A DNA stretch of 64,000 nucleotides, taken from JAAZIN01 sp964441025. GTDB taxonomy: Bacteria; Bacillota; Dethiobacteria; DTU022. The stretch covers positions 158,444-222,443 of the forward strand of contig CAYTXG010000001.1 in NCBI GenBank assembly GCA_964441025.1, in the 5' to 3' direction. The position numbers and the translations under genes are program-made. The notes below the pieces were generated by a model, which saw only the letters and a list, made by a program, of their open reading frames with translations, ran no database searches and was not told the DNA's origin. Positions 1 to 7,983 of the stretch are shown here, piece by piece (positions within the stretch are counted from its first letter, which is position 1; each line of letters opens with the position of its first letter).

Positions 1-1
1 G

Positions 2-1402
2 CCGGAGCTGGCGCCGCTGGCTTTCCCCCTTGATGAGCGCCGCACAAATGCACGTGAGAAAATGGCGCCGGAGCAGGAAAAACTGGTCATCGACCTGGCT
101 GTGGACGGCTACCACGGCTGGTCCGATCAGTATGAGCTCGTTGCCGGCCGGATCAGCATCCCCTGGGAGCGGAAGGGCCGGGTGGAGGCGCTCTCTGCCG
201 GCCAGGCAAGGAATATTTTTGAAGATTCCGATCCGGAGGTAAGGGCGGCCATGGCGGTTAAGTGGGAGCAGGCCTGGGCGGATGAGGCTGAGCTCTGTGC
301 GGATATCCTGAACCACCTCAGCGGGTTCAGGTTGAATCTTTACCGGCACCGGGGATGGAATAGCATCCTGAAAGAGCCCCTTACCCTTAACCGCATGTCT
401 GCGGAGACCCTGGAGGTGATGTGGGATACTGTAGATAGGAATATGGATCCCTTTGTCCGTTATCTGGAGCGAAAAAAGGAGCTCCTGGGGCTGGAGCAGA
501 TCTCCTGGTTTGATCTGGATGCTCCGCTGGGAAATGTGAGCCGGAAATTCACCTTTACCCGGGCCTGCCGTTTTGTGATGGAGCAGCTGGCCGGAGTATG
601 TCCCCGGATGGCTCATTTCTGTGCCGGAGCCTTTCAGAAGCGCTGGGTGGAAGCGGAGGATCGCCCGGGAAAACGCGCCGGCGCCTTCTGCTGCAGCTTT
701 CCCGTAAGCCGCGAATCCAGGGTGTTTATGACCTTCGCCGGCAGCCCGGGCAATGTCTTCACCCTGGCCCATGAAATGGGCCACGCTTACCACCATCATG
801 TTATATCCGAACTGCCCTACCTGGCCCGGCGCTATGCCATGAATGTGGCCGAGACAGCATCCACATTTGCAGAAATGGTGGTGGCCGATGCCGCTGTGAA
901 AAGGGCCGCCAACAGGGAGATGAAAATCGCCCTCCTTGACGGCAAGGTCGGAAACAGCGTTAGCTATTTTATGGATATCCGTGCCCGCTTTCTTTTTGAA
1001 AAGGCTTTTTACGAGCGTCGCCGCAGCGGTCCCGTGGGCGTTGAGGAGCTGAACCGGCTCATGTTGGAGGCGCAGAAAAGAGCCTACCGCAACAGCCTGG
1101 ACCGCTACCATGCGCATTTCTGGGCTTCCAAGCTTCACTTCTACCTGACGCGCGTTCCTTTTTACAACTTCCCCTATACCTTTGGCTACCTCTTCAGTGC
1201 TGGCATATATGCCCTGGCCAGGGAAGGGGGGCGCGGCTTTGAGGAGCTCTACATCAATCTGCTGCGGGATACGGGGCGCATGTGCGTTGAGGATCTGGCC
1301 GCCAGGCATCTGGGGATTGACCTTACGGAAGCTGCATTCTGGCAGCGCGCTGTGCAGACGGCGGCGGCCGATGCCGCAGAGCTGCTCCGGCTCACGGAGT
1401 GA
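2..1402 (+). CDS. M3 family oligoendopeptidase (PepF-type), 5' end outside window
   Basis: Zinc metallopeptidase that would cut short peptides in the cytoplasm. The thermolysin-like motif HEMGH is visible at bases 770-784 inside LAHEMGHAYHHH, and the downstream helix with NVAETASTFAEM supplies the expected third ligand region (ETAS). The frame is open from base 2 without a stop, and PepF/M3B proteins are usually near 600 residues, whereas about 466 are visible, so the true start lies left of the window; the Met at base 62 is probably internal. It lies immediately upstream of a complete oligopeptide importer on the same strand, which fits peptide uptake followed by hydrolysis. The family call rests on the motif and overall pattern. 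The exact subfamily is less sure. Confidence 0.9.
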   Translation, partial: PELAPLAFPLDERRTNAREKMAPEQEKLVIDLAVDGYHGWSDQYELVAGRISIPWERKGRVEALSAGQARNIFEDSDPEVRAAMAVKWEQAWADEAELCADILNHLSGFRLNLYRHRGWNSILKEPLTLNRMSAETLEVMWDTVDRNMDPFVRYLERKKELLGLEQISWFDLDAPLGNVSRKFTFTRACRFVMEQLAGVCPRMAHFCAGAFQKRWVEAEDRPGKRAGAFCCSFPVSRESRVFMTFAGSPGNVFTLAHEMGHAYHHHVISELPYLARRYAMNVAETASTFAEMVVADAAVKRAANREMKIALLDGKVGNSVSYFMDIRARFLFEKAFYERRRSGPVGVEELNRLMLEAQKRAYRNSLDRYHAHFWASKLHFYLTRVPFYNFPYTFGYLFSAGIYALAREGGRGFEELYINLLRDTGRMCVEDLAARHLGIDLTEAAFWQRAVQTAAADAAELLRLTE

Positions 1403-1759
1403 GGAGCCCCGGGCGGCGGAAATGGCCCCCCAATCCTCTCCCGATCCAATTGCGGATGAGCGCACCCTGCCGGTGCCAAGGGTGAGTGTTACCACCCCTG
1501 TAATAACCCCCTGCCCGGATACGGACCGGACTTCTTTCCTGCCGGCAACAAAGCTGTCACGGCGGCTATTCCGGGAGCAGTCAGGAGATGTAAAACTTCG
1601 GACCAGGTATTTTCATGATCAGGCAGGAATCCTGCCTTCCGTATAGAACTAGATAATTTTAAAGGTATATATCCCGATATTTGCAGAAAGGGGGGGGTGC
1701 CGGGGTATTTATGTGTGGAGCCGTTTTAGGTGCCATAAAATTACAAGGGGGTTTTAAAC
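1403..1759. other. Intergenic region with one short hairpin, no gene seen
   Basis: About 357 bases between the peptidase and oppA. A 7-bp stem with a 3-base loop (AGGCAGG-AAT-CCTGCCT) lies at 1621-1637 and has no clear T-tract. The rest is GC-rich at first and AT-richer near 1640-1680. No coding signal was recognised and no promoter hexamers could be assigned with confidence, although oppA transcription probably begins here. Confidence 0.4.
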
Positions 1760-3385
1760 TTGAAGAGGAGCCTTACCATTATTGCGCTCATTCTGGGGTT
1801 GGCTCTCATTGCCGCCGGATGCAACGGCGGTGAAGGCGGCGAAGAAGGCAATGGCGCCGCTGATGAGATGGTTGTTACCTACAATGTGGGCACAGAACCG
1901 GAGACGCTGGACCCGGCTTTGATGACCGGGATTCCTGAATTTCACATGACCCTGCAGATGTTCGAAGGGCTGACCAGACTGGATGCCGATTGCAACCCGC
2001 AGCCGGCCTGCGCCGAGAGCTGGGACGTCAGCGAAGATCAGACAGAATACACCTTCCATCTGCGCGACGACCTGAAATGGTCCAACGGCGATCCGCTGAC
2101 GGCATACGATTTTGAATTTGCCTGGAAGAGAGCCGTAGATCCTGATATAGCTGCTGATTACTGCTACATGTTTGACCTCATCGAAGGGGCTACAGACTGC
2201 TACGAGGGTGAGGGTAGTGCCGATGATGTTGGAGTTACCGCTGTAGATGAGCAGACCCTGAAGGTGAAGCTGGTATCAGGAGCACCTTACTTCCTGGATC
2301 TCACTTCATTCCCGACGTACTATCCTTTGCACCAGGAGACAGTGAAGGCCGATGACGAGGGCTGGCATCTGAAGCCCGAAACAACCATTGTGAACGGGCC
2401 TTTCAAGCTGGAGAAAAGGGAGCAGGGGCGGCTGGAGTATGTTCCCAATGAGTATTACTGGGATGCGGGCGCAGTGAAGCTGGCCCGCCTGATCTTCACC
2501 ATGGTGGAAGAGCTTAACACCGAGCTGACCATGTTCGAAAACGGTGAAGTGGATATGACCCATACCGTCCCCGGCCCGGAGATCCCCCGGCTGAAGCAGG
2601 AGCTGCCCGATGAGCTGAACATTTTCCCCTATCTGGGCACATACTACTATATTTTCAACTGCGAAAGAGAGCCCTTTGATGATGCCAGGGTGCGCAAAGC
2701 TCTGACCATGGCCATAGATCGCAAGGCTATCTGCGAAGAGGTCACCCAGGGCGGCGAGCTTCCGGCTTTTGCCTACGTTCCCCCCGGCATTGCCGACGTT
2801 GCTGAAGGTTCCGATTTCCGTGAGGTGGGCGGAGACTTCTACGAGGAGGATGTCGAAGAGGCGAAAGCTCTGCTCGCCGAGGCGGGTTATCCCGACGGCG
2901 AAGGCTTCCCCTCCTTTGAAATTCTCTACAACACCCATGACATGCACAAGATCATTGCCGAGGCGATCATGGAGATGTGGGAGCAGAACCTGGGCATCAC
3001 CGGGATCACCCTGACGAACCAGGAATGGGGCACCTACCTGCAGACCCGTGACGAGGGCAACTTTGAAGTGTCCCGGGCCGGCTGGATCGGGGATTATGTT
3101 GAGCCTAACAGCTTCCTCGACATGTGGAAGACTGGCAGCGGCAACAACAATACCCAGTGGGGCGATGAGCGTTACGATGCGATCATCAAGGAGCTGGTCA
3201 CCCTTGCCGATCCTGCGGACCGCATGCCTCTGATGCATGAGCAGGAAGAGATCCTGATGGAAAATATGCCCATCATGCCGGTGTACTACTACACCAGCCC
3301 CATGATGGTCAACAGCAAGCTGAAAGGATATCTCTACCTGACCACCGGCGGCCTTGACTTCAAAACCGCCTACTTGGAACAGTAA
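1760..3385 (+). CDS. oppA: Oligopeptide ABC transporter substrate-binding lipoprotein
   Basis: Extracytoplasmic peptide-binding protein (SBP family 5) of 541 residues, a normal length for OppA/DppA. The N-terminus is a lipoprotein signal: basic start, hydrophobic stretch, then LIAAGC with the lipidated Cys at about residue 21, followed by a Gly/Glu-rich linker. Family features follow, including EPETLDP near the start of the mature domain and the DLKWSNGDPLTAYDFEFAW block. Translation starts at a TTG preceded by AAGGGGG. It is the first gene of a five-gene operon with two permeases and two ATPases. The gap to oppB contains a long-range hairpin, as is common where the binding protein is made in excess. 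Peptide specificity cannot be read from sequence. Confidence 0.93.
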   Translation: MKRSLTIIALILGLALIAAGCNGGEGGEEGNGAADEMVVTYNVGTEPETLDPALMTGIPEFHMTLQMFEGLTRLDADCNPQPACAESWDVSEDQTEYTFHLRDDLKWSNGDPLTAYDFEFAWKRAVDPDIAADYCYMFDLIEGATDCYEGEGSADDVGVTAVDEQTLKVKLVSGAPYFLDLTSFPTYYPLHQETVKADDEGWHLKPETTIVNGPFKLEKREQGRLEYVPNEYYWDAGAVKLARLIFTMVEELNTELTMFENGEVDMTHTVPGPEIPRLKQELPDELNIFPYLGTYYYIFNCEREPFDDARVRKALTMAIDRKAICEEVTQGGELPAFAYVPPGIADVAEGSDFREVGGDFYEEDVEEAKALLAEAGYPDGEGFPSFEILYNTHDMHKIIAEAIMEMWEQNLGITGITLTNQEWGTYLQTRDEGNFEVSRAGWIGDYVEPNSFLDMWKTGSGNNNTQWGDERYDAIIKELVTLADPADRMPLMHEQEEILMENMPIMPVYYYTSPMMVNSKLKGYLYLTTGGLDFKTAYLEQ

Positions 3386-3454
3386 GCTGTTTTTTGATTT
3401 CCAGTAAACGAGGGGTATGCTGAGAAAATAAAAACTGGAGGCGTACCTCTCCAT

Positions 3455-3519
3455 CGGGGAACGGACACGCCGCCCCGGCTCGCAGGCATCATTTCCGCCG
3501 GAGTGCGGTTCGTTCCCCG
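3455..3519 (+). promoter_or_regulatory. Long-range hairpin between oppA and oppB
   Basis: CGGGGAACG at 3455-3463 pairs perfectly with CGTTCCCCG at 3511-3519, enclosing about 47 bases. The position after the binding-protein gene suggests transcript processing or partial termination that would keep oppA mRNA more abundant than permease mRNA. That role is inferred; only the inverted repeat is seen. Confidence 0.45.
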
Positions 3520-3546
3520 GTTTGTGTAAAGGGGGTAGGGGAGGAC

Positions 3547-4482
3547 TTGTGGAACTATCTAGTGCGGCGATTGCTCTATGCATTTTTGGCTCTTTTTGTT
3601 GTGGTTACGGTAACCTTCTTTTTCATGCACTCCATACCCGGCGGCCCCTTTCAGCGGGAGAAAGCCCTGCCGGAGGCGATCAAGAAAAATATCGAAGCCA
3701 GGTACAAGCTGGATCAGCCCCTTCACCTTCAGTATCTGGATTACCTGGTTCATCTGGCCAGGGGTGATCTTGGCCCCTCGTACAAATACCGGGGCCAGAC
3801 TGTCAACGATATCATCGAGGCCAGGTTCCCTGTCTCCATGCAGCTGGGCGCCGTGGCTATCCTCATCGCTCTGCTGCTGGGGGTGCCGGCCGGGATTCTG
3901 GCGGCGCTGCATCAGAACAAGATCCCGGATCACGTGGTCATGTTTTTCAGCACCATCGGCATCGCCATGCCCAGCTTTGTCATCGGGACCCTTCTCATGT
4001 ACTACCTTTCATATAAATGGGGGCTGTTGCCCTCGTCAACATGGGGCTCTCCCAGGCATATCATCATGCCGGCTATTGCCCTGGCGGGGCTGCCCATGGC
4101 CTTTATCGCCCGCCTGACCCGTTCGAGCATGCTCGAGGTTTTGGGCCAGGACTACATGAAAACCGCCGTGGCCAAGGGCCTGTCCCGGATACGCATCCTG
4201 TGGGTGCATGGAATTAAAAATGCAATCATTCCGGTAATTACCTACCTGGGCCCGCTGGTGGCCCAGATTTTAACGGGCAGTTTCATTGTGGAAAATATAT
4301 TTGCCGTGCCCGGACTGGGCAAGCATTTTGTGATCAGCATCTACAACCGCGATTATACCGTAATTCTCGGCGTGACTGTCTTTTTCTGTGTTTTGCTTAT
4401 ATTTGCCAATCTTTTTGTCGACCTGGTATATCCTCTTCTTGATCCCCGCATCCAGCTGAGCGCCGGAAAGGAGCAGGCTTGA
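3547..4482 (+). CDS. oppB: Oligopeptide ABC transporter permease OppB/DppB
   Basis: Inner-membrane permease of 311 residues with the six-helix pattern of binding-protein-dependent transporters. The first helix is near residues 7-28. The cytoplasmic EAA loop is seen around MKTAVAKGLSRIRILWVHG, where the ATPase docks. The start is TTG behind GGGGAGG, and the protein opens with MWNYLVRRLL, typical of the family. It ends one base before oppC begins, so the two are almost certainly translated together. Together with oppC it forms the membrane channel for peptides delivered by the lipoprotein at 1760. Confidence 0.93.
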   Translation: MWNYLVRRLLYAFLALFVVVTVTFFFMHSIPGGPFQREKALPEAIKKNIEARYKLDQPLHLQYLDYLVHLARGDLGPSYKYRGQTVNDIIEARFPVSMQLGAVAILIALLLGVPAGILAALHQNKIPDHVVMFFSTIGIAMPSFVIGTLLMYYLSYKWGLLPSSTWGSPRHIIMPAIALAGLPMAFIARLTRSSMLEVLGQDYMKTAVAKGLSRIRILWVHGIKNAIIPVITYLGPLVAQILTGSFIVENIFAVPGLGKHFVISIYNRDYTVILGVTVFFCVLLIFANLFVDLVYPLLDPRIQLSAGKEQA

Positions 4483-4483
4483 T

Positions 4484-5410
4484 ATGGCTCTATCTACGGA
4501 TTTATTTAGACCGCTGCGAAAAAAAGAGCTCCAGGTTGAACTGGTCCGCCCGAGCACAACGTACTGGCAGGATGCCTGGCGCAGGCTGAAGCAGAACCGG
4601 GTTGCCATGGGCAGCCTGGTCCTGATTGTACTGATCCTCCTTCTGGCCATATTCGGGCCCATATTTTCGCCCTACACCTACTCCGGGCAGGATTTCTCAA
4701 GGAAGAATCAGAAGCCCAGCGCGGCGCACTGGTTCGGCACCGACGGCCTGGGCCGCGATCTCTTCACCAGGGTCCTGCACGGCGCCCGCATCTCCCTCTC
4801 CATCGGATTTGTGGCCGCACTGGTGGCTATGCTCGGTGTATTCTATGGGGGCATTTCCGGTTTTGCCGGGGGCTGGGTGGACAATGTGATGATGCGCTTT
4901 GTCGATATCATGTACAGCATTCCCTTTTTGCTCTGGGTGATCATGATGATGGTCTACCTGAAAGAGATCCTTCCCGAAAATGCCGGGCTGATCTCCATGT
5001 ATATCGCCCTGGCGCTGGTGTACTGGCTGGACATGGCCAGGATCGTGCGGGGGCAGATCTTAAGCCTCAAGGAGCAGGAATTCATTTTGGCGGCGCATAC
5101 CATCGGGGCTGCGCGGACCCGGATCCTGCTGCGGCACCTCATTCCCAACAGCATGGGCGCCGTAATCGTCACCGCAACGCTGGCCATACCCGAGGCCATC
5201 TTCACGGAGGCTTTCCTGAGCTTTATCGGACTGGGCGTCTCTGCGCCAAGGGCAAGCTGGGGGATGCTCGCTTCAGACGCCCTGGTCAGCCTGAAATCCT
5301 ATCCGCATATGCTTTTCTTCCCTGCCGCAGCCATCTGTATTACCCTGCTGGCGTTCAATTTTCTGGGCGACGGTTTACGGGATGCGCTCGATCCGAAGAT
5401 GCGAAAGTAG
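4484..5410 (+). CDS. oppC: Oligopeptide ABC transporter permease OppC/DppC
   Basis: Second permease of the importer, 308 residues. It has the OppC-type N-terminal cytoplasmic segment before the first helix (about residues 43-62) and the family motif FGTDGLGRDLFTRVLHGARIS. The EAA loop appears as LAAHTIGAARTRILLRHLIPN. It follows oppB by a single base and precedes oppD by 12 bases carrying GGAGG, so it sits inside one operon. Its close fit in length and motifs leaves little doubt of function. Substrate range is set by the binding protein, not by this subunit. Confidence 0.93.
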   Translation: MALSTDLFRPLRKKELQVELVRPSTTYWQDAWRRLKQNRVAMGSLVLIVLILLLAIFGPIFSPYTYSGQDFSRKNQKPSAAHWFGTDGLGRDLFTRVLHGARISLSIGFVAALVAMLGVFYGGISGFAGGWVDNVMMRFVDIMYSIPFLLWVIMMMVYLKEILPENAGLISMYIALALVYWLDMARIVRGQILSLKEQEFILAAHTIGAARTRILLRHLIPNSMGAVIVTATLAIPEAIFTEAFLSFIGLGVSAPRASWGMLASDALVSLKSYPHMLFFPAAAICITLLAFNFLGDGLRDALDPKMRK

Positions 5411-5422
5411 GAGGTCTCTTTC

Positions 5423-6421
5423 ATGGAATATCTGTTGCAGGTGAAAAATCTCGAAGTTGAATTCAGGACCTATGCCGGGGTGGTCAGGGCGGTCCGCGGG
5501 GTGGATTTTGAAGTTGCGCCCGGTGAAGTGCTCGCCATCGTCGGCGAATCGGGCTGCGGTAAGAGCGTTACCGCGCAGTCGATCATGCAGCTCATTCCCT
5601 CCCCGCCTGGCAAGATCACCGGCGGCTCAATCATCTTCGACGGGGAAGAAATTTTAAAAAAGAACGAGCGGCAGATGCAGAGGATCAGGGGCAATTCTAT
5701 CGGGATGATTTTCCAGGATCCCATGACCTATCTGAATCCCGTTTTATCAATTGCTGTACAGGTTACAGAAAATCTCCGCCTGCACAAGGGCATGAGCAGG
5801 GCTCAGGCCGTGCAGCGGTCAGTGGAGCTGTTCAATCTTGTGGGCATACCGGAGCCGAAAATTCGCTTAAAGCAGTATCCGCACCAGTTCAGCGGGGGGA
5901 TGCGGCAGCGGGTGATGATCGCCATGGCCCTGGCCTGTGAGCCGAAGCTGATCATCGCCGATGAGCCCACCACGGCGCTTGATGTGACTGTCCAGGCGCA
6001 GATCCTGGAGCTGATCAAAGAGCTGAAGGATCGTTTCCAAACGGCGGTTATCCTGATCACCCATGACCTGGGGGTGGTGGCGGGCCAGGCCGACCGGATC
6101 CTGGTCATGTACGCCGGGCAGATTGTCGAAACCGGCGCCCTGGACAAGGTGCTGAAAAAGCCCTCCCACCCTTACACCTGGGGGTTGCTGAAATCGGTGC
6201 CCCGGCTGGATGCGGTAAAGGGTGAAAAATTAACCCCCATCTGGGGACAGCCGCCCGATCTGCTGCAGCGTTTCACCAGCTGTCCCTTCATGCCCAGGTG
6301 CGATTTTGCCATGGGTATATGTGCGCGGGAGATGCCGCCCTTTTTCAACGGCGGCAGAGTCAGGTGCTGGCTCTACCATCCCCAGGCCCCGAAAGTGGAA
6401 TTCAGGAAGGAGGTATCCTGA
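5423..6421 (+). CDS. oppD: Oligopeptide ABC transporter ATPase OppD/DppD
   Basis: Cytoplasmic ATPase of 332 residues. Walker A GESGCGKS, the signature SGGMRQR, Walker B LIIADEPTTALD and the switch His in LITHDLGVV are all present. The C-terminal oligopeptide-transporter extension holds clustered cysteines (SCPFMPRCDFAMGIC), which bind an Fe-S cluster in some family members. The gene starts at ATG 12 bases after oppC behind an AGGAGG site, and its stop is separated by 2 bases from the start of oppF. OppD normally pairs with OppF as a heterodimer. Confidence 0.94.
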   Translation: MEYLLQVKNLEVEFRTYAGVVRAVRGVDFEVAPGEVLAIVGESGCGKSVTAQSIMQLIPSPPGKITGGSIIFDGEEILKKNERQMQRIRGNSIGMIFQDPMTYLNPVLSIAVQVTENLRLHKGMSRAQAVQRSVELFNLVGIPEPKIRLKQYPHQFSGGMRQRVMIAMALACEPKLIIADEPTTALDVTVQAQILELIKELKDRFQTAVILITHDLGVVAGQADRILVMYAGQIVETGALDKVLKKPSHPYTWGLLKSVPRLDAVKGEKLTPIWGQPPDLLQRFTSCPFMPRCDFAMGICAREMPPFFNGGRVRCWLYHPQAPKVEFRKEVS

Positions 6422-6423
6422 TC

Positions 6424-7413
6424 ATGGTCGCTACACCGGCCCAGGCGCCGATCCTGCAAGTTGACAAACTTAAGAAATATTTCCCTCAGGGCAGCGGCCT
6501 GTTCAGCCGCGGCAGAAGATGGCTGAAGGCTGTTGACGGCGTTACTTTTTCCATTCAGACCGGGGGCACCCTGGGACTCGTCGGCGAAAGCGGCTGCGGC
6601 AAAACCACCGTGGGCCGCACCCTCATCGGCCTGTACCGTCCCACGGCAGGCAGGGTTGTTTACAAGGGAACCGATCTGGCCAAAGCTACAGGCGCGCAGA
6701 GCCTGAAAAACAGGCGGCAAATGCAGATGATCTTTCAGGATCCGTACGCTTCCCTGAATCCGAGGATGACAGTGGGCGACATCATCGGCGAGCCTGTGGA
6801 TATTCACCAGCCCAAAATGCCCAGGAAGCAGCGGGCTGAGAGGATCAATGATCTGCTGAATATGGTCGGACTTAACCCCGAGCATGCCAACCGCTACCCT
6901 CATGAATTCAGCGGAGGCCAGCGCCAGCGCATCGGCATTGCCCGGGCACTGGCGGTGGAGCCGGAGCTCATTGTCTGCGATGAACCTGTCTCGGCCGTGG
7001 ACGTCTCCATTCAGGCCCAGATCATCAACATGCTGGAGCAGCTTCAGGAAGAGCTTAATTTGACGTACCTGGTTATTGCGCACGATCTCTCCATGGTCAA
7101 ACATATTTCGGACTGTGTGGCGGTCATGTACCTGGGGAAAATAGTGGAGATTGTTGAGAGCGAAGAGCTTTACCACAACCCGCTTCATCCATACACCAGG
7201 GCCCTGCTCTCGGCGGTGCCCATTGCTGATCCCGACGTGGAACGCGAGCGCAAAAGGATACTGATTGAGGGCGATTTGCCCAGCCCGGTGAATCCGCCGC
7301 CGGGGTGCTATTTTCACACCCGCTGCAACCGCGTGCTCCCGATATGCCGCGAAGAGGAACCGGAGATGCGGGAGCTGGATGGGGGCCACCTTGTAGCCTG
7401 CCACAACATTTAA
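6424..7413 (+). CDS. oppF: Oligopeptide ABC transporter ATPase OppF/DppF
   Basis: Second ATPase of the importer, 329 residues from the chosen start. Walker A is GESGCGKT, the signature is SGGQRQR, and Walker B is LIVCDEPVSAVD, followed by IAHDLSMVKH. The C-terminal region has the clustered Cys of this subfamily (GCYFHTRCNRVLPIC). The reading frame is open further upstream to 6298, but the ATG at 6424 follows AAGGAGG at ideal distance and the protein then begins just before the ABC domain, so the longer form is rejected. It closes the opp operon. Confidence 0.93.
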   Translation: MVATPAQAPILQVDKLKKYFPQGSGLFSRGRRWLKAVDGVTFSIQTGGTLGLVGESGCGKTTVGRTLIGLYRPTAGRVVYKGTDLAKATGAQSLKNRRQMQMIFQDPYASLNPRMTVGDIIGEPVDIHQPKMPRKQRAERINDLLNMVGLNPEHANRYPHEFSGGQRQRIGIARALAVEPELIVCDEPVSAVDVSIQAQIINMLEQLQEELNLTYLVIAHDLSMVKHISDCVAVMYLGKIVEIVESEELYHNPLHPYTRALLSAVPIADPDVERERKRILIEGDLPSPVNPPPGCYFHTRCNRVLPICREEEPEMRELDGGHLVACHNI

Positions 7414-7435
7414 CCCGGAGGAACATGGAGGGACG

Positions 7436-7470
7436 AACAGGGGAACACGGAGGGACGGTTCTCCTGTGTT
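7436..7470. repeat. Imperfect hairpin repeat with GGGACGGTTCTCCTGT core
   Basis: AACAGGGGAAC at 7436 pairs with GTTCTCCTGTGTT ending at 7470, with one wobble and a small bulge. The segment lies just after oppF. Similar hairpins occur at 14299, 23311, 31411 and 32596, so this appears to be a member of a small interspersed family rather than a gene-specific terminator. It has no T-tract. Confidence 0.5.
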
Positions 7471-7577
7471 ATCTTGCTGTGTCGCCTTCGCCAACGGTAC
7501 CCTGGCTCCCTTTCGACCGGGGGGGGGTGCTTTCCAATTCCGCCGTCCAGGTTGGCCTTTTTTTATCTTTTTATTGA

Positions 7578-7586
7578 TGATATAAT
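7578..7586 (+). promoter_or_regulatory. Extended -10 promoter candidate
   Basis: TGATATAAT carries both the TG extension and a perfect TATAAT hexamer (7581-7586). No good -35 is visible at 16-18 bases, which is tolerated for extended -10 promoters. It lies about 70 bases before the small basic ORF at 7656. Confidence 0.5.
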
Positions 7587-7655
7587 GTACGCATTGTAAT
7601 TTGCAAATTTTGCCCCTGGCCTGGAAAGGCAGTGCAGGTAAAGGAGGAGAAGAAT

Positions 7656-7748
7656 CTGGCAAAGGTAAAGACCAGCAAGCAGCTTAAAAGGCAGCGTAAA
7701 AAAAGACGCAGAGCTAAAAAAAGAAAGAGATTGAAAGGCCGGACCTAG
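7656..7748 (+). CDS. Very small, extremely basic peptide (about 30 residues)
   Basis: A 30-codon frame of which about half the residues are Lys or Arg, with runs such as QRKKRRRAKKRKR, and no acidic residue. An excellent AAGGAGG site (7641-7647) sits 8 bases before a CTG codon, the likely start; a GTG at 7632 in the same frame is an alternative but overlaps the site badly. An extended -10 promoter lies upstream and a hairpin terminator about 110 bases downstream, so it may be its own transcription unit. Such composition is typical of RNA- or ribosome-binding mini-proteins, but I do not recognise a family. It could also be chance in a purine-rich stretch. Confidence 0.5.
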   Translation: MAKVKTSKQLKRQRKKRRRAKKRKRLKGRT

Positions 7749-7861
7749 TTGCACTGGCCTTTCGCCATGTGACAGGGGCTGTGAAAGACTGAAAAAAATA
7801 GAGCAATTATTTCTCCTTACAGGAGCTAGCCGCCAAGGCGAAGTATTGCAATCATCTTTTT

Positions 7862-7885
7862 CCGTAACCCCGGTTACGGTTTTTT
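7862..7885 (+). terminator. Intrinsic terminator upstream of serA
   Basis: CCGTAACC and GGTTACGG form an 8-bp stem followed directly by six Ts. It ends transcription from the small basic ORF, or acts as an attenuator in a serA leader, since serA starts about 100 bases later with no strong promoter in between. A small hairpin CTCC-TTACA-GGAG precedes it near 7811. Confidence 0.8.
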
Positions 7886-7983
7886 CTTTGACGGGCCCGG
7901 CGCTATGAAGCTTTATCTTTGCCCGGCGGTATGCTAATATCTTTCTTATATTGAGCACAGTTCTATTTGACGGAGGTGTCGCA

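Noticed and set aside
1754..3583. Long minus-strand open frames opposite oppA
   Set aside because: They are mirror frames of a strongly conserved gene, caused by GC-rich codon usage, with no start signals or domains.
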